Origin: Branchiostoma floridae
Lineage: Eukaryota > Chordata > Leptocardii > Amphioxiformes > Branchiostomatidae
Reading direction: 5' to 3'
Assembly: GCF_000003815.2 (NCBI RefSeq)
Contig: NC_049996.1
Location: 3,731,408 to 3,795,407 of the forward strand
DNA: 64,000 bases
Both the position numbers and the translations under genes were made by a program. How positions within the stretch are numbered: the stretch's first letter is position 1; the number at the start of each line of letters is the position of its first letter. Shown here piece after piece: positions 35,516-46,600 of this stretch. The notes under the pieces were generated by a model that saw nothing but the letters and a program-made list of their open reading frames with translations, was not told the DNA's origin and did not search any database.

Positions 35516-36282
35516 AGGTGTGTCCAATAGCGGATTTCCAATGGCGATGATTATACCTTAGGCCTTGGAAAATTGAAGCTGTGTTTGAGACTACTAGAAA
35601 AACAGCGTCTGTGGGGATATTCTATTCAATTATTTCTTTATCAATTCTAGATTTTAGCCAAATCAAAGTAATCCAACAATACAGTTTAGCATGATAAACT
35701 TCACGGCAAACATATACATACACGTATACATGTACAAGATCAGGTATACTAGTTTGAATAAAATAAACAAAGATGTATAATATTTACTGTGCATTCTAAT
35801 GCATCAACTGTTCAAAGCTATAGAGTTAACAGTGTATGAAATAAAGAAAATCTGTAAAAAAATTTGAAGACTAAGCTTAACTGTTTCCTTTTTTTTTCGA
35901 ACCACTCAGTGTCAGATGGAAAAATTCACATCGCTTACCAGCGTTCCAACCATAAAAAAGGCTAGGGTTGGCCGTTTTTTTCTAATGTCTGTCTGTTAAC
36001 TAGAAACACAACAATTCTTCCCTAGGCCTTACAACAGATGTTTTCATACTTCGACTATACATCGCAAGTCGCACACATACTCTACACTAAACCTTTGTTA
36101 TAGATATAGATTTTGAAGAGCGGTCGAATTTTCCACGTTTGCTTGTAGAATGTACGAGTATTTCTCTCATTTCTTTACAGATGTGAGCGCGTGCTCTGTT
36201 TACACACGGAAGCCTCTTTGGGGCCTTTGTATTCTCGCATACCAGTTCGGAGGAATGATTGACAAGGCGGAACTTACCCACA

Positions 36283-36810
36283 TTCTTTCCCCAAGCTTCC
36301 AACTACACGGCTTATAAGTATGTACGAAGCAATGGAAATACGATATACAAGGGATCGCTCAAAAAGTCGTGAAAGTATAATGGAATTTCACTGTTAGAAA
36401 ACGAAGTTTTCATTCATTTCTTAGCGTGAAAATCGTATTCTCTTTGACTCTTAAAAATGCCGGAACTCACTCGCATTCTTTCCCCAAGCTTCTATACGAA
36501 GCAGTGGAAATATGATATTCAAGGGATCGCTCAAAAAATCATGAAGCAGTGATAGAATTTCACTGTTAGAAAACGAAGTTTTCATTATTTCTTAGCGTAA
36601 AAATCGTATTCTCTTTGACTGTGTGGTTACAGGTGCGAAAACGAATAGATCGTCGGCTGTCTGTTCTACAACAGTGTCTGCTTGATGTATACAAGGTGTC
36701 ACTCAAAAAGTCGCGAAAGTCTGATGGAATCTCACCCTTAGAAAACTAAGTTTTCATGCCTTTCTGCTTGAAAATCGCATCCTTTTTGAGTCTTAAAAAT
36801 GAGCGTGGTA
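36283..36810. repeat. About 180 bp tandem repeat, three copies
   Basis: Copies start near 36283, 36470 and 36690 and share CATTCTTTCCCCAAGCTTC (first two), GATCGCTCAAAAA-type sequence, GAAAACGAAGTTTTCAT and CGTATTCTCTTTGACT. The GTGCGAAAACRA segment also recurs after copies 2 and 3. Confidence 0.8.
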
Positions 36811-36826
36811 ACAGGTGCGAAAACAA

Positions 36827-37054
36827 CTAGATCGTCGGTTGTCCGTTCTGTAACAATGTACGCTTGATGTATGTGGGTTTAAACGTTGTTGGACCACATT
36901 TCGGACATTCTAGAAGGCGAGGTATAAACAAAGGATTGGCACAAGCCCTGCAGGCTTCCGTAGTGAATGGAGATAGATTGACTGCTTTTCTGTGGTGTAT
37001 AGAGCGTTCTTTTTTGACCAGGTGTTCGTTTTTGTAGTCTCTACCAGGCTCCAC
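36827..37054 (-). CDS. Doubtful ORF with zinc-ribbon-like cysteines
   Basis: The 75-codon frame contains ACRACANPLFIPRLLECPKC, a CxxC...CxxC pair spaced like a zinc ribbon, in a basic context. There is no homologue I recognise, no clear splice sites and no support from neighbours. Its 3' end overlaps the tandem repeat's tail. It could be a chance frame. Confidence 0.15.
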   Translation of the reverse strand: MEPGRDYKNEHLVKKERSIHHRKAVNLSPFTTEACRACANPLFIPRLLECPKCGPTTFKPTYIKRTLLQNGQPTI

Positions 37055-37292
37055 AGGTCGCTGGAATGATAGTAAGAATTGGTCAAATAGACAGATAACA
37101 TATGCAAGAGGAGTGACTTGGGTTGAGAGTTATGTATACGATCTAGACCTTTAAAAATCTGACATAGACTATTACCTGGTATTAGTATATTACCTACTAT
37201 CTGGTATTAGTAGAAAAAGCTAGGGAGGGGGGGGGGGCAGGTGGAATAAAAACTCTAAACAGGAACTATATGGCTCTAGTTGTCTTATGTTA

Positions 37293-37470
37293 GGGTCATA
37301 TTTCAAAACCGGAGCCCGGCCGGGAAGTTAATAGAAGTGTGTATCAAGAAATATCCAAAATCATACTTATGACTTATTTCTGTCACGTTTTAGTCTATCC
37401 TTTGCATGTATTACACTATGAGTCCTAGAAAACTACTCGCGACCGGACGCTGGTTTTGAAATATGAACCC
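37293..37470. mobile_element. CCGG-rich foldback element, copy 1
   Basis: The ends GGGTCATATTTCAAAACCGG and GGTTTTGAAATATGAACCC are inverted repeats, with AGCCCGGCCGGGAA just inside the left end. About 178 bp, no coding capacity. Confidence 0.75.
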
Positions 37471-38861
37471 AACATTACAGAGTTATATTTGCTTTTATTT
37501 CGTGTCATCTTTGTATTTGTAAAACCAATAAATTAAACAGTAGGCACAGAGGAAAGACAACGGTGCAAAAGATGTCGGTTATATGTAAAGAATAAATCAA
37601 TACCATGCATTCGGATTTTAAATATCTGTGGAAAAAAAGAAGAAAAAGAAATTGTTTGACTTGCAAAACCATTCGGTGATAATTGTCACAGACTACAAAA
37701 TTGCATTCAATTTGTAATTTTATAACCAGTAGTTTTGCTAGTTTTTTGGCATTGCTATGGAAAGTTCGATGTTGTCTGTCTTGGGTGGGGTACCGGTGCC
37801 TGGTATAGGCGTGGTTGGTTACGCCTATCTTGGTAGCCACATTACATTGGGTCAGTTCAAATGGAAACTTCAAACAATCATGTACATTGTATTTTTGCTT
37901 TATGATTTAGGCCTAGGAAAAGGAGATTTGCGCATGTCTGTGTATAGAGAACGTTCTAAAACAAAAAGGAACTTCATTTTCTACATAATTTGATTACAAA
38001 ATGCATGTATTCTGTCCTTTGGAAAAGTCTGGGTGTATTTGCCGGCTTTGATTTGAAGTGGTTTGTCACTGATTCTTAGTTTATCCATGGCTTTAAGGTG
38101 ATTAAAATTCTGTACATCTAGGTATTTTTCCCTTTCATATATAAGCTTGTCAACAACTTTTCATTTTGTAAATTATCTCCGGTGTTCTCTGATGATCAAA
38201 AACTTGTCAATCATCCTAAACAAAAGAGATTAACTGTAATTATCCGGCCGTTGTGGAATTTATTCCCAAGGGCTTAACAATCAGATTGAAAAATGTTTAG
38301 ATTGCTTTTGGAGAAGCCGCCATGTTGTCTTTCCTGATACATAAGAAATACCATATATACATAAGAAATACCTTTGTCTTATTCAAATACAACTCAATCT
38401 CTACATGTTAACTGGATGAAAAACGGATATTTACTTCCGGATGTTTTGAGTGACAGTCATCACTCTTCCTCAGTGACACTTGAATAAACTGGCAGTTGTA
38501 GCAATTGAATTGTATTTTGAAGATTGCTTACCTGGATGTTAATCTTTATCAATGGATCTTTGTCTTAATCTTACTCACTTAAACAGGTATTGTACTGGAC
38601 AGTGATTCGTTGGTGCCTTTGCTCCGTTCTAAATTGAATTTATGTTGCCCTTAAATCTATAAAGAGAATATCATGCAAAACGCACATGTATAACAGCAAG
38701 AAAGACAGAAAAAGACGCAAAGTGGATAAAGGTTCGTTTTTTGTCGATGATATTTCTTATCGATGAAATTCATTGAGCGCTTTAGAATCAAATGTCCAAA
38801 TCAGGGATCGATAAAGTTAATACGCAAAAAAAATTGTGCTAAGATTTTTCATATTCACGTG

Positions 38862-38915
38862 GGATCCTTTTGTATCATATAAAAATGCGGATCCTTTTGT
38901 ATCATATAAAAATGC
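38862..38915. repeat. Perfect 27 bp tandem duplication
   Basis: GGATCCTTTTGTATCATATA followed by AAAATGC is present twice, head to tail, with no mismatch, at the edge of foldback copy 2. Confidence 0.9.
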
Positions 38916-38920
38916 TTCAT

Positions 38921-39097
38921 CACATTTCGAAACCTGGACCCGGCCGGGATGTTTGCGGAAACGAAAAATAAAAGCGTTCATCAAGAAACATACACAGATT
39001 ATGCTGACGCCTACTTTTTATGTTTTGTGTTTTTATGTCTTTTATATAATACCTTTCGTTCCCAAAAGTTGTCCGACCGGACCCGGTTTTGAAATGT
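38921..39097. mobile_element. CCGG-rich foldback element, copy 2
   Basis: CACATTTCGAAACCTGGACC at the left end mirrors GGACCCGGTTTTGAAATG at the right. Inside, CGGCCGGGATGTTTGCGGAA is shared exactly with copy 3. Confidence 0.75.
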
Positions 39098-40699
39098 TAC
39101 CACAAAATTACTTGAGCGTAATGTGATATCGATATCTCACTGCACTTGGGGCACCGGTGCGGTACTGCGGGGTTCGTTCACTGCGACACAGTTGTGTTAT
39201 TTTCGCCTTTTGTCATAACTTAGATATTGCGTAATTCATAAAAGTATGACTTAGAACACAAAAAAATACCCCCAAAAAATCATTCTTTATCTCTGAAATT
39301 CGTTGAGAAGTCTTTCGAACCCCGCAGTGCCGCAAATGCAGTGAGGTACCACCTTTATTCACTTGTCTGTCAATGATGTATTCCTATGGGGCCGGTGTCA
39401 TATCGATGTTGTCTGCCTGGCGGCGAGGTGACGCCCGTTGTCGGCGTTAGCGGTTACGCCAATCTTTGTTGGGAAATTATGAACATGAGCATCAGAGTCA
39501 TGACAATAGTTTTAAAAGCGGTTATCTCACAGGGCGGCATCTGTTGTCGAAAAATAATTGTGCGGAAATTTTGTGTGAAGTTTTTTTGTTGCAAATTTTC
39601 GTTTAGCCGTGTATTTTCGTGTATATTTCAAAAATACGTGACATCACATCCTAAATTTCGACCCTTTCCCTCCCAAAATCAGATGCAAGATAACTTCGAA
39701 ATCATAGTGATTTCTCTCTCTCTGGTTCCCTCGATTCGGTCGCACTTCACGAGAAAGACTGAGACCTATATGACACCTCACCTCACCGGTGATATTCTAA
39801 TGCGGCTTTTCTATGGCTCGCATTTTTATTCAAGCGCACCGGGTGACCACTACCATTCTTCATTACTCCGTAGGATTCTTTCTCTCACAAACAAAGGACT
39901 ATAGTTTTCGCTGAAACCGGTCTATTCCTGTAAGCAACATAGTGTTTGTTGACTTTGTCTGACAACAGAAGCGTCACCGACAAAGTTGTCCGACGAGTCG
40001 GACCCGCCGTTACCATGGAAACAGCCCTAACAGTTAGAAGATCAGATCCCCTCCAGAGTGAATGTAATTTTTCTATATATGTGGTGCAAACACAAACGCA
40101 ATTCAGGCTTTAAAGCCAGCAAATTCAAGTGGCATGATAAAAAATTATTTCGCCATTTTCATTCACTTCATTTATTTGTGTTCGGTCGGTTGAATAGAGT
40201 ATGTTGAGAGTGTATACTCGGATTGTGTCAGGACTGTGGCAGTGATACTTCAGCCGTCGGTCTGTTTTAGCCATCGATAATCTACAGTCTACATCCAGGA
40301 TATCCTTAATAATCTACGAAGAGCATAATAAGAGGTTGATTTGAAGTCAAACAAACACAGAAGATTTTATCTGAGCATCTTTATTTTCTATATGAAAAGA
40401 CTGCATGGTAGTACATTTGTCGTACTGGCCTATGTACATTTCTAACGAAGTTTGGGAAGTACTATATACATACGTACATACATGTTTAGCGAGCGTCATT
40501 TTGCCGTTATGTACATAATTTTGCTAGCAAAAGTTATGATTGGAGAGGTATGAGGATTTTCTTTTAATTTTTTAGGATAATTCATTTCGTTCCTATTAGC
40601 ATGGGCGTTTATCCGAGTTGGTTAAACGTATTATGAATAAATAAATTCCTATCCAACTCAAAGACTGAACTCACCGAAAATTTAGACTGACTTGGTCAA

Positions 40700-40852
40700 T
40701 ATTCTTCAGCTGTCTAGCAAAATGGCTTTCCATACTTGTAACGTCAGCAATGGGTCAAAGGTCGCCGGAAGCCTATACCGCCCCCGTCCTGGTAAATGCG
40801 ATATCGATTTCTATAGACCTTTGACCCATCGCAAGCTGAAAGCTGAAGAATA
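40700..40852. mobile_element. Foldback element carrying DR1-like motifs
   Basis: TATTCTTCAGCT and AGCTGAAGAATA form the ends. Inner arms GGGTCAAAGGTC (40752-40763) and GACCTTTGACCC (40816-40827) are perfect complements, each a direct-repeat-1 nuclear receptor half-site pair. Confidence 0.75.
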
Positions 40853-42537
40853 CTGTGCTGAGCAAGTCATTCGAAAATTCCTGATAGTTAAATCTTGTAG
40901 AGTTTATCACCTCATAATCATTTTAATTGCGTACCATTCGAACGATCATCAAAATTTTGTCTATGTCACGGTTTAGCAAACAAATGTTACCAATCCCTCA
41001 AAAGCTTATAACATAGCATTGCGCTATTAAGAGACAGTGAATTGTCTGCTGTAAGCCTCTTTCGCCTCCCCATGGATCCCATTCTTTGCAGTGCAGAGAG
41101 AAATCGCTAGATGGCGCAAATTGCTGAGGTGCAGTTACAAAAGCTCGGCAGGCAGTGCTCGACTATTGAAAGTTGAATAAGAAGACAATTGTATGTATCG
41201 CCATTTGTGACACATACTTATATACACCAGTATCTAGAAATCACAAAAGATAAAAAAATGATATAATTGTAATGCTTTCTTCTGTTGTCAAAGTACTAAA
41301 ATTAAAAGTACAAATTGTGACACCTCCCCTCATTTCAATTAGAACATTCCGCCTTGTACATGTTGCATATGCTGTTGGCTCGACATATATTAATAATAAT
41401 AAAAAAAATTGCAGAGAATGATTTAAATCTGATTAACATTGGGTAGGTAGACCCATATAGTAGTCAGGGGATACGTGCGTTAAGAGGGTATCCACAATAG
41501 TATCAATATCAAGCACTGGGTAGAAAACATAGTCTGACATATCAAGAATGTATAATTTTCAAATCTGCGATTTTGGCAAGTGATAAAGTTATCAGAAAAT
41601 TAGGTAAGAATTTTTTATCGTGGCAATCGTGATAATTGCCAAGTAAACAGAATAATGATATCAGTTTGACATGCTTATTTAAATCACAGATTTCCCTTTG
41701 ATGATATTAATAATTGAACGTATGATTCGACCGATTTGAACCAATAGAACTTGGTGAAACATCTTTTAACTTCTTGTAATACGTACAAATACTATCATTT
41801 CAGACATGCATTAACTTTGTTTAAATTTCAACATGCGACAAAATTTATTTTGCATTCCAATATGGCTGCTATGGTATTCTTCAAAACAGAAGACCTGTAA
41901 CAATACAAGTGATGTAACAAAAGCCAGTGCACCGTTTTAGCATACGTAAATCCAGAGATCTACATAGGACACTTTGCATGTTCTAAATGATGTAAAATAC
42001 ACTTACGTCATTGCAACGTAAAAAACACAATACAAATGTGTTTTTGAAAGAATTCAGAATTTCATAAGTAGAGAAAGATGAAATGTTTGCAATGGAAAAT
42101 CTCTGTGTATAACACAAAGCACAAATATAATATTCAAGCTTATTACAAACGTTATATTCAACCAAGTATATCTATGTTGCATTTCTTGCTACAGCGCCTC
42201 GAAGATATCACGTTACTGAAATAATAAGGAAACTCACGGTGCTATGTATGCATGCGCTGTGACATACATTATTGGCAATATGTCAAATGCCTTTTAGACA
42301 TCAAGAAAAACTGGATACTGTTATGACAATTGTTTGTTTACAGGCTAGGGGCGTTCATCGTTGACATATTACCCACGATACGTGTCGCGGCACAAGCGTA
42401 CTTATTACCGTGACCCTCCTTATTTTGTTCACGTGTTTTTTTGCAATTGACTGATTCTTGAAATAGTGTCTATTCCAACTAGCTTGCTCAACATTATTGC
42501 TCGCAGCAGAGAGGGACATTTGCATAGTTTAGATCGA

Positions 42538-42724
42538 TGATTGTCGATTCCTTGAAATAAGATTTTACGGGGGAGGTAGCTGTTCCAGAGGGACGACAAG
42601 ATACTTGTTCTTGTGCCGATAAAAACTAACAAACAATTTTTGTTGAAACTCCTGTATGTGTCGCCATCTTTGAAATTGTCATGGGTCAGGTCTCGCGTTA
42701 TCACGACCACCTCTCGCGAGACTT
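42538..42724. repeat. 187 bp duplication, copy A
   Basis: Nearly identical (about four differences seen) to 43732-43918. It contains GCCATCTTTGAAATTGTC and ends with CTCTCGCGAGACT. Confidence 0.9.
42712..42721. promoter_or_regulatory. TCTCGCGAGA palindrome
   Basis: The perfect TCTCGCGAGA element, known as a CpG-promoter motif bound by BANP, lies 14 bases upstream of an ATG in AAAATGGCGACC context. It would mark a promoter for the plus-strand exon that follows. Confidence 0.5.
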
Positions 42725-42734
42725 ACTTTTCAAA

Positions 42735-42845
42735 ATGGCGACCGCTTTACTTGCATTTCCTTTTTATATAGCACCAGGAGTGAAACAAGTCTTAGGCAAA
42801 GCTAACAGATCATCCCTGGTATCTATAAGACTAAGAGAGAAGCAG
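42735..42845 (+). CDS. Candidate first exon of an unidentified plus-strand gene
   Basis: ATG at 42735 starts MATALLAFPFYIAPGVKQ, a hydrophobic N-terminus that might be a signal or mitochondrial targeting sequence. It runs 37 codons to a donor-like CAG|GTGCGT in phase 0. The following candidate exon also starts in phase 0. I do not recognise the protein. The promoter-like motif immediately upstream supports a real start. Confidence 0.35.
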
Positions 42846-42971
42846 GTGCGTCTAAAGGCGTAAGCGTATATGTCAGCTGCAGATGTATGCGTAGCTTCGT
42901 TGAATTATCTGTGATTCCAAAATGTCTGCCTTCTTTGCTATTAGTAGTATTACGTCATCCAGGTTAAACAG

Positions 42972-43047
42972 ATTCCAGGAATCGTCATGTCTACAGAGCT
43001 TCAACTTGTCTTAAAAATCCAAGACGTCTTCGAGAAGAAAATGAGCG
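42972..43047 (+). CDS. Candidate second exon of the same plus-strand gene
   Basis: Acceptor AGGTTAAACAG, then IPGIVMSTELQLVLKIQDVF and EKKMSG, ending at a strong donor CG|GTAAGT (phase 1). The Lys/Glu/Leu composition is protein-like. Any further exons would overlap the ELK channel gene on the opposite strand; none was identified. Confidence 0.35.
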
Positions 43048-43241
43048 GTAAGTAGCTGCTGCCATCCCCCAGAATGGGGTCTAAGAAACATTAACCAAGA
43101 AAGATGTCACATCTTTCTTTACAGAGATGTATATGCACAAGAATTGATCTAAACAATGCTATATCTACAAGGTTATTAGTACTAGTTGTCTAAAAAGGTT
43201 TTGTTACAAATCAGTACTGCTCGGAAAAGACCCGCCAGACT

Positions 43242-43658
43242 CTACATCGGTTTCTTGTGTGCCGTCGTTCGGTCCGTTGTACAATCTGGCGGAGAAAGTT
43301 TTCTTGCTGAAGACGCACTTGATACGCTGCTCGACCTACTCCCCCTACTTGGCAAACTTTCTTCACTCTCGAAAACGCAGTCTTGTTTTTCAAGCAAAGG
43401 TTCTCTTGAATTAGACATGGGAATAACAGTGACACGGCTACTGGAACTACTGTTGGTGTCCAAACTGGATCCACGTCCGCTCTGTGCGAGGGAAGGGCTC
43501 TGAGAGTGGTGTCGTTCGACCGCAGCTTTTGGGTGTGTAGGAGAACTTGTGGTGGATACGGCTGCACCAGATGTGGCAGCTACATGGGCTTGCATCAACT
43601 GCATGAGCTGTCGCAGATCTGCACTCATGGTCGCTACGTCTCTGGTTAGAGATGATAC
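43242..43658 (-). CDS. ELK exon 13 (coiled-coil end and C-terminus)
   Basis: Acceptor CTACTTTCAG; starts [20 protein letters not shown], the second half of the coiled coil. A Ser-rich tail with many phosphorylatable sites follows, ending HKKPM and TAG at 43242-43244. The plus-strand frame over the same bases is an antisense shadow. No polyA signal was identified downstream. Confidence 0.88.
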   Translation of the reverse strand, partial: VSSLTRDVATMSADLRQLMQLMQAHVAATSGAAVSTTSSPTHPKAAVERHHSQSPSLAQSGRGSSLDTNSSSSSRVTVIPMSNSREPLLEKQDCVFESEESLPSRGSRSSSVSSASSARKLSPPDCTTDRTTAHKKPM

Positions 43659-46600
43659 CTGAAAGTAGCAAGGTGAGGTTGTGGTAAGAGGTATTGACTT
43701 AGAATATAAAGGATTTGGGTTCTTATCCGAATGACTGTCGATTCCTTGAAATAAGATTTTACGGGGGAGGTAGCTGTTCCAGAGGGACGACAAGATACTT
43801 GTTCTTGTGCCGATACAAACTAACAAACAATTTTTGTTGAAACTCCTGTATGTGTCGCCATCTTTGAGATTGTCATGGGTCAGGTCTCGCGTTATCACGA
43901 CCACCTCTCGCGAGACTGACTCTGTCTCAGATGAAAGTGAGAACAACATGTACCTATTTTAGGTTAGTTGATGTCATTCGTCAATTTCCGACTGGGACCT
44001 AAACCAAGAGGCCATGTGCCTTGTTTAAGCTACACCATTGAGCATATGAAGGAACCAACGACACTTACTGATAAAAGTACGGACTATTTTAGTGCATGGA
44101 CCTTTAGTGTCTATTTTGATGACGTAGGTTGTAACCCGTCAATTGAAGATGTAGATTGTGACCGGTCGACCCTTCATTTTGATGACGTAGGTTGTAACCC
44201 ACCATTTTGACAACGTAGATTGTAACCCACCATTTCGATGACGTAGATTATTACCCACCATTTCTATCACTTAGGTTGAACCCCAAACTTTTGAAAACGT
44301 AGATTGTAACTCTTTGACGACATACTTTGTAACCCACAATTTTCCGACGTAGTCATAACCCGCCATCTTGATGACTTAGGTTAAAAACCACCATTTTGAT
44401 GACGTACTTTACCCCATGATTTATGACGTACCTGTTTGTCCAATCTGTCCACCGTATTCCTGGTGTACTCCACCTCTCCTCTCAGCTCCGAAGCGTCAAG
44501 ATTAGATGTCGAGCTGTGCCTCGATTCCCCTGTAGAAAACGATCCAGAAACCCGCCATGTTTTTTTGACAAACGTTAACGAAAATGTTGCGAGGAAAAGC
44601 AAGACAAAGCTTAAGTAGAGGCGAAAGGGCAATGAGACATAGTGGAGTGGAAAGATGGAAAGTTTAGGAAAGATGCATACAGCACTGCGTGGCGGCTAGG
44701 CTACAGGTCTGCGAATGGCAATTATTCTGTGCGGGATCAGAAATATTCGGCCCTTTACTAACTCAGCCCAGGCAAGATGACCGAACACCCTGGTCAAGTC
44801 AGCACAACATTTAGATAATTTTGGGTAGGGTCAGGGCGAAGCCTATGACGTAATAATTAGGATAAGAGTTCTTAGTCGTATAAGCTCATCCAAGAATTCA
44901 ACTGCGCATGCGCAGGTCAAAGGTGAAGTGGCACATTTTTTGCCCTGACCATGCCAGGTATGTATAGGTACTACGTCAGTTTGTCCAAAATTGTTTAGTT
45001 TATGTCTCAGGGGCTTCCAACTTTTTACCTACTCATGCGCAGTCAAATACGTGAAAGTGCTTATTTATGCCGAGCTGACCAGGTTGTTGGGTGGAGGTTA
45101 TCTGATAAGGCGTAGGTCCCATTTCCGAATCGGGGCCCGGCCGGGATGTTTGCGGAAACGAAACATGAAACTGTTTGCCAAGGAATATACACAAATTATA
45201 AGTTCTGTATGCTTTGTTGCCTTTCTTATCATATTTTTTTCGTTTCTGAAAGCTACCCGGCCGGGCCCCGGGTTGGGAATTGGGACCTATGCCTTAGTCA
45301 TGTGCCGAGTCGCTAAAGGGCCAAAGCTTCTTTGCATTCTGCTGCGCTCTACATATTTATTACTGATCGTCATGGTTACCAATGTCATCTAACGTCATCT
45401 CCCAAGGAACGGAACTTCGTCTGGTCTCGCCTGCATGCAAAAGGGTTTTCAAAAACAATGAGTTAAAGCCAAAACAGTTAAGCAAAGTCTTACACACAAC
45501 AAAAGATCACTAGTTCTTGAAAGCTATCACTGTCTCCATCCTGGTTTAAATCAAGCTTCTAGCAGCCCTTCCACTGTTCAAGATGCGAGGAGGACGAAGC
45601 TATAGCCACTAACAGCAAACAGCGTGCAATAAAAGCTATCGCTGTCTTCAAAATCAAAATGGTTTTCTGTCACAAGCCTAAAGTAATGGCGACCCCTGTC
45701 GCCGTCCAAAAAACGTGCATCCAAAACTTTGCTAGTGCCAGTACACGTTTGTTTGATGTCATTCACCCAACAACATTATAGACACCATATTGTTAAAGTT
45801 GTCAATTAAGACCAACAAATTATTATTGGTTACTACTTCAGTAACAAAAATCAATAGAAATATAGATATAAAAGTGTTAAGATCCTTTCAACGAGAAAAC
45901 CAATTTGTCAAATTGCTGAAGTTTACTAGAACTTGTCGGAAAAATGTATAATTATTACTAGATTGGTATTTCGTACTTGGACTGTTATTGTTGTCTCTAG
46001 TCCGTTCTATGAAGTTTCGTTCGAAATCTAAAATGTGACAAAATACAACGTCCTAAACTTTTCACTTTGTTAAGCCAGTCCTTCCAATTAATAAAGCAAG
46101 GTAAGTTAGACATTTCCTACGTCAGTAACATATATCTTATGATATGTCAGCGTTTGAGGTTTGTCATTTTATTCTAAGAATGCAATAAAATAGATAGCAA
46201 ACATGATGTTTGTGAAACGCAATGCAAGTGCTCAATTTGTTACTGTAAACATTGTGGCACCAAAAGTGCACAATAGAAAATGCCATGAAACAGCAAAAGC
46301 CAGGAACAATGATGAGTATATTGAAGTGTTGGAGAAATACAAATTCAAGGTCAAAAATTTACCTACCTTGCAAAAAAAAGACAAAAAAATGCATATCACC
46401 ATGCTGTATGTAAACCGAGAAAAAATCTTTGCAAAAAAGAGCATAAGGGACATTAACATTTATTATAATGTTTCACATCACGTTTGTTTGCACCATACTT
46501 ACGGGGTCACCTGGTTACGCCACCATGAAAAACGACTTACAGATGGTTAATTGATATGAGTTGTATACAACAAGCTTAAAATGAAATGAATGGACTTCTA

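Larger units (their letters stand above)
35520..42530. other. Intergenic repeat-rich region
   Basis: No gene is recognised apart from one doubtful zinc-ribbon-like frame (36827-37054). It contains a three-copy tandem repeat (36283-36810), two copies of a CCGG-rich foldback element, a 27 bp duplication and a foldback element with nuclear-receptor-like half sites (40700-40852). Confidence 0.5.

Noticed and set aside
43186-43503. 105-codon plus-strand frame rich in Leu and Ser
   Set aside because: Exactly antisense to ELK exon 13, whose splice sites and homology are strong.
46203-46550. 115-codon plus-strand frame in an ELK intron
   Set aside because: AT-rich, Lys/Asn-rich composition and no family signal; it stays only as a note in the intron entry.
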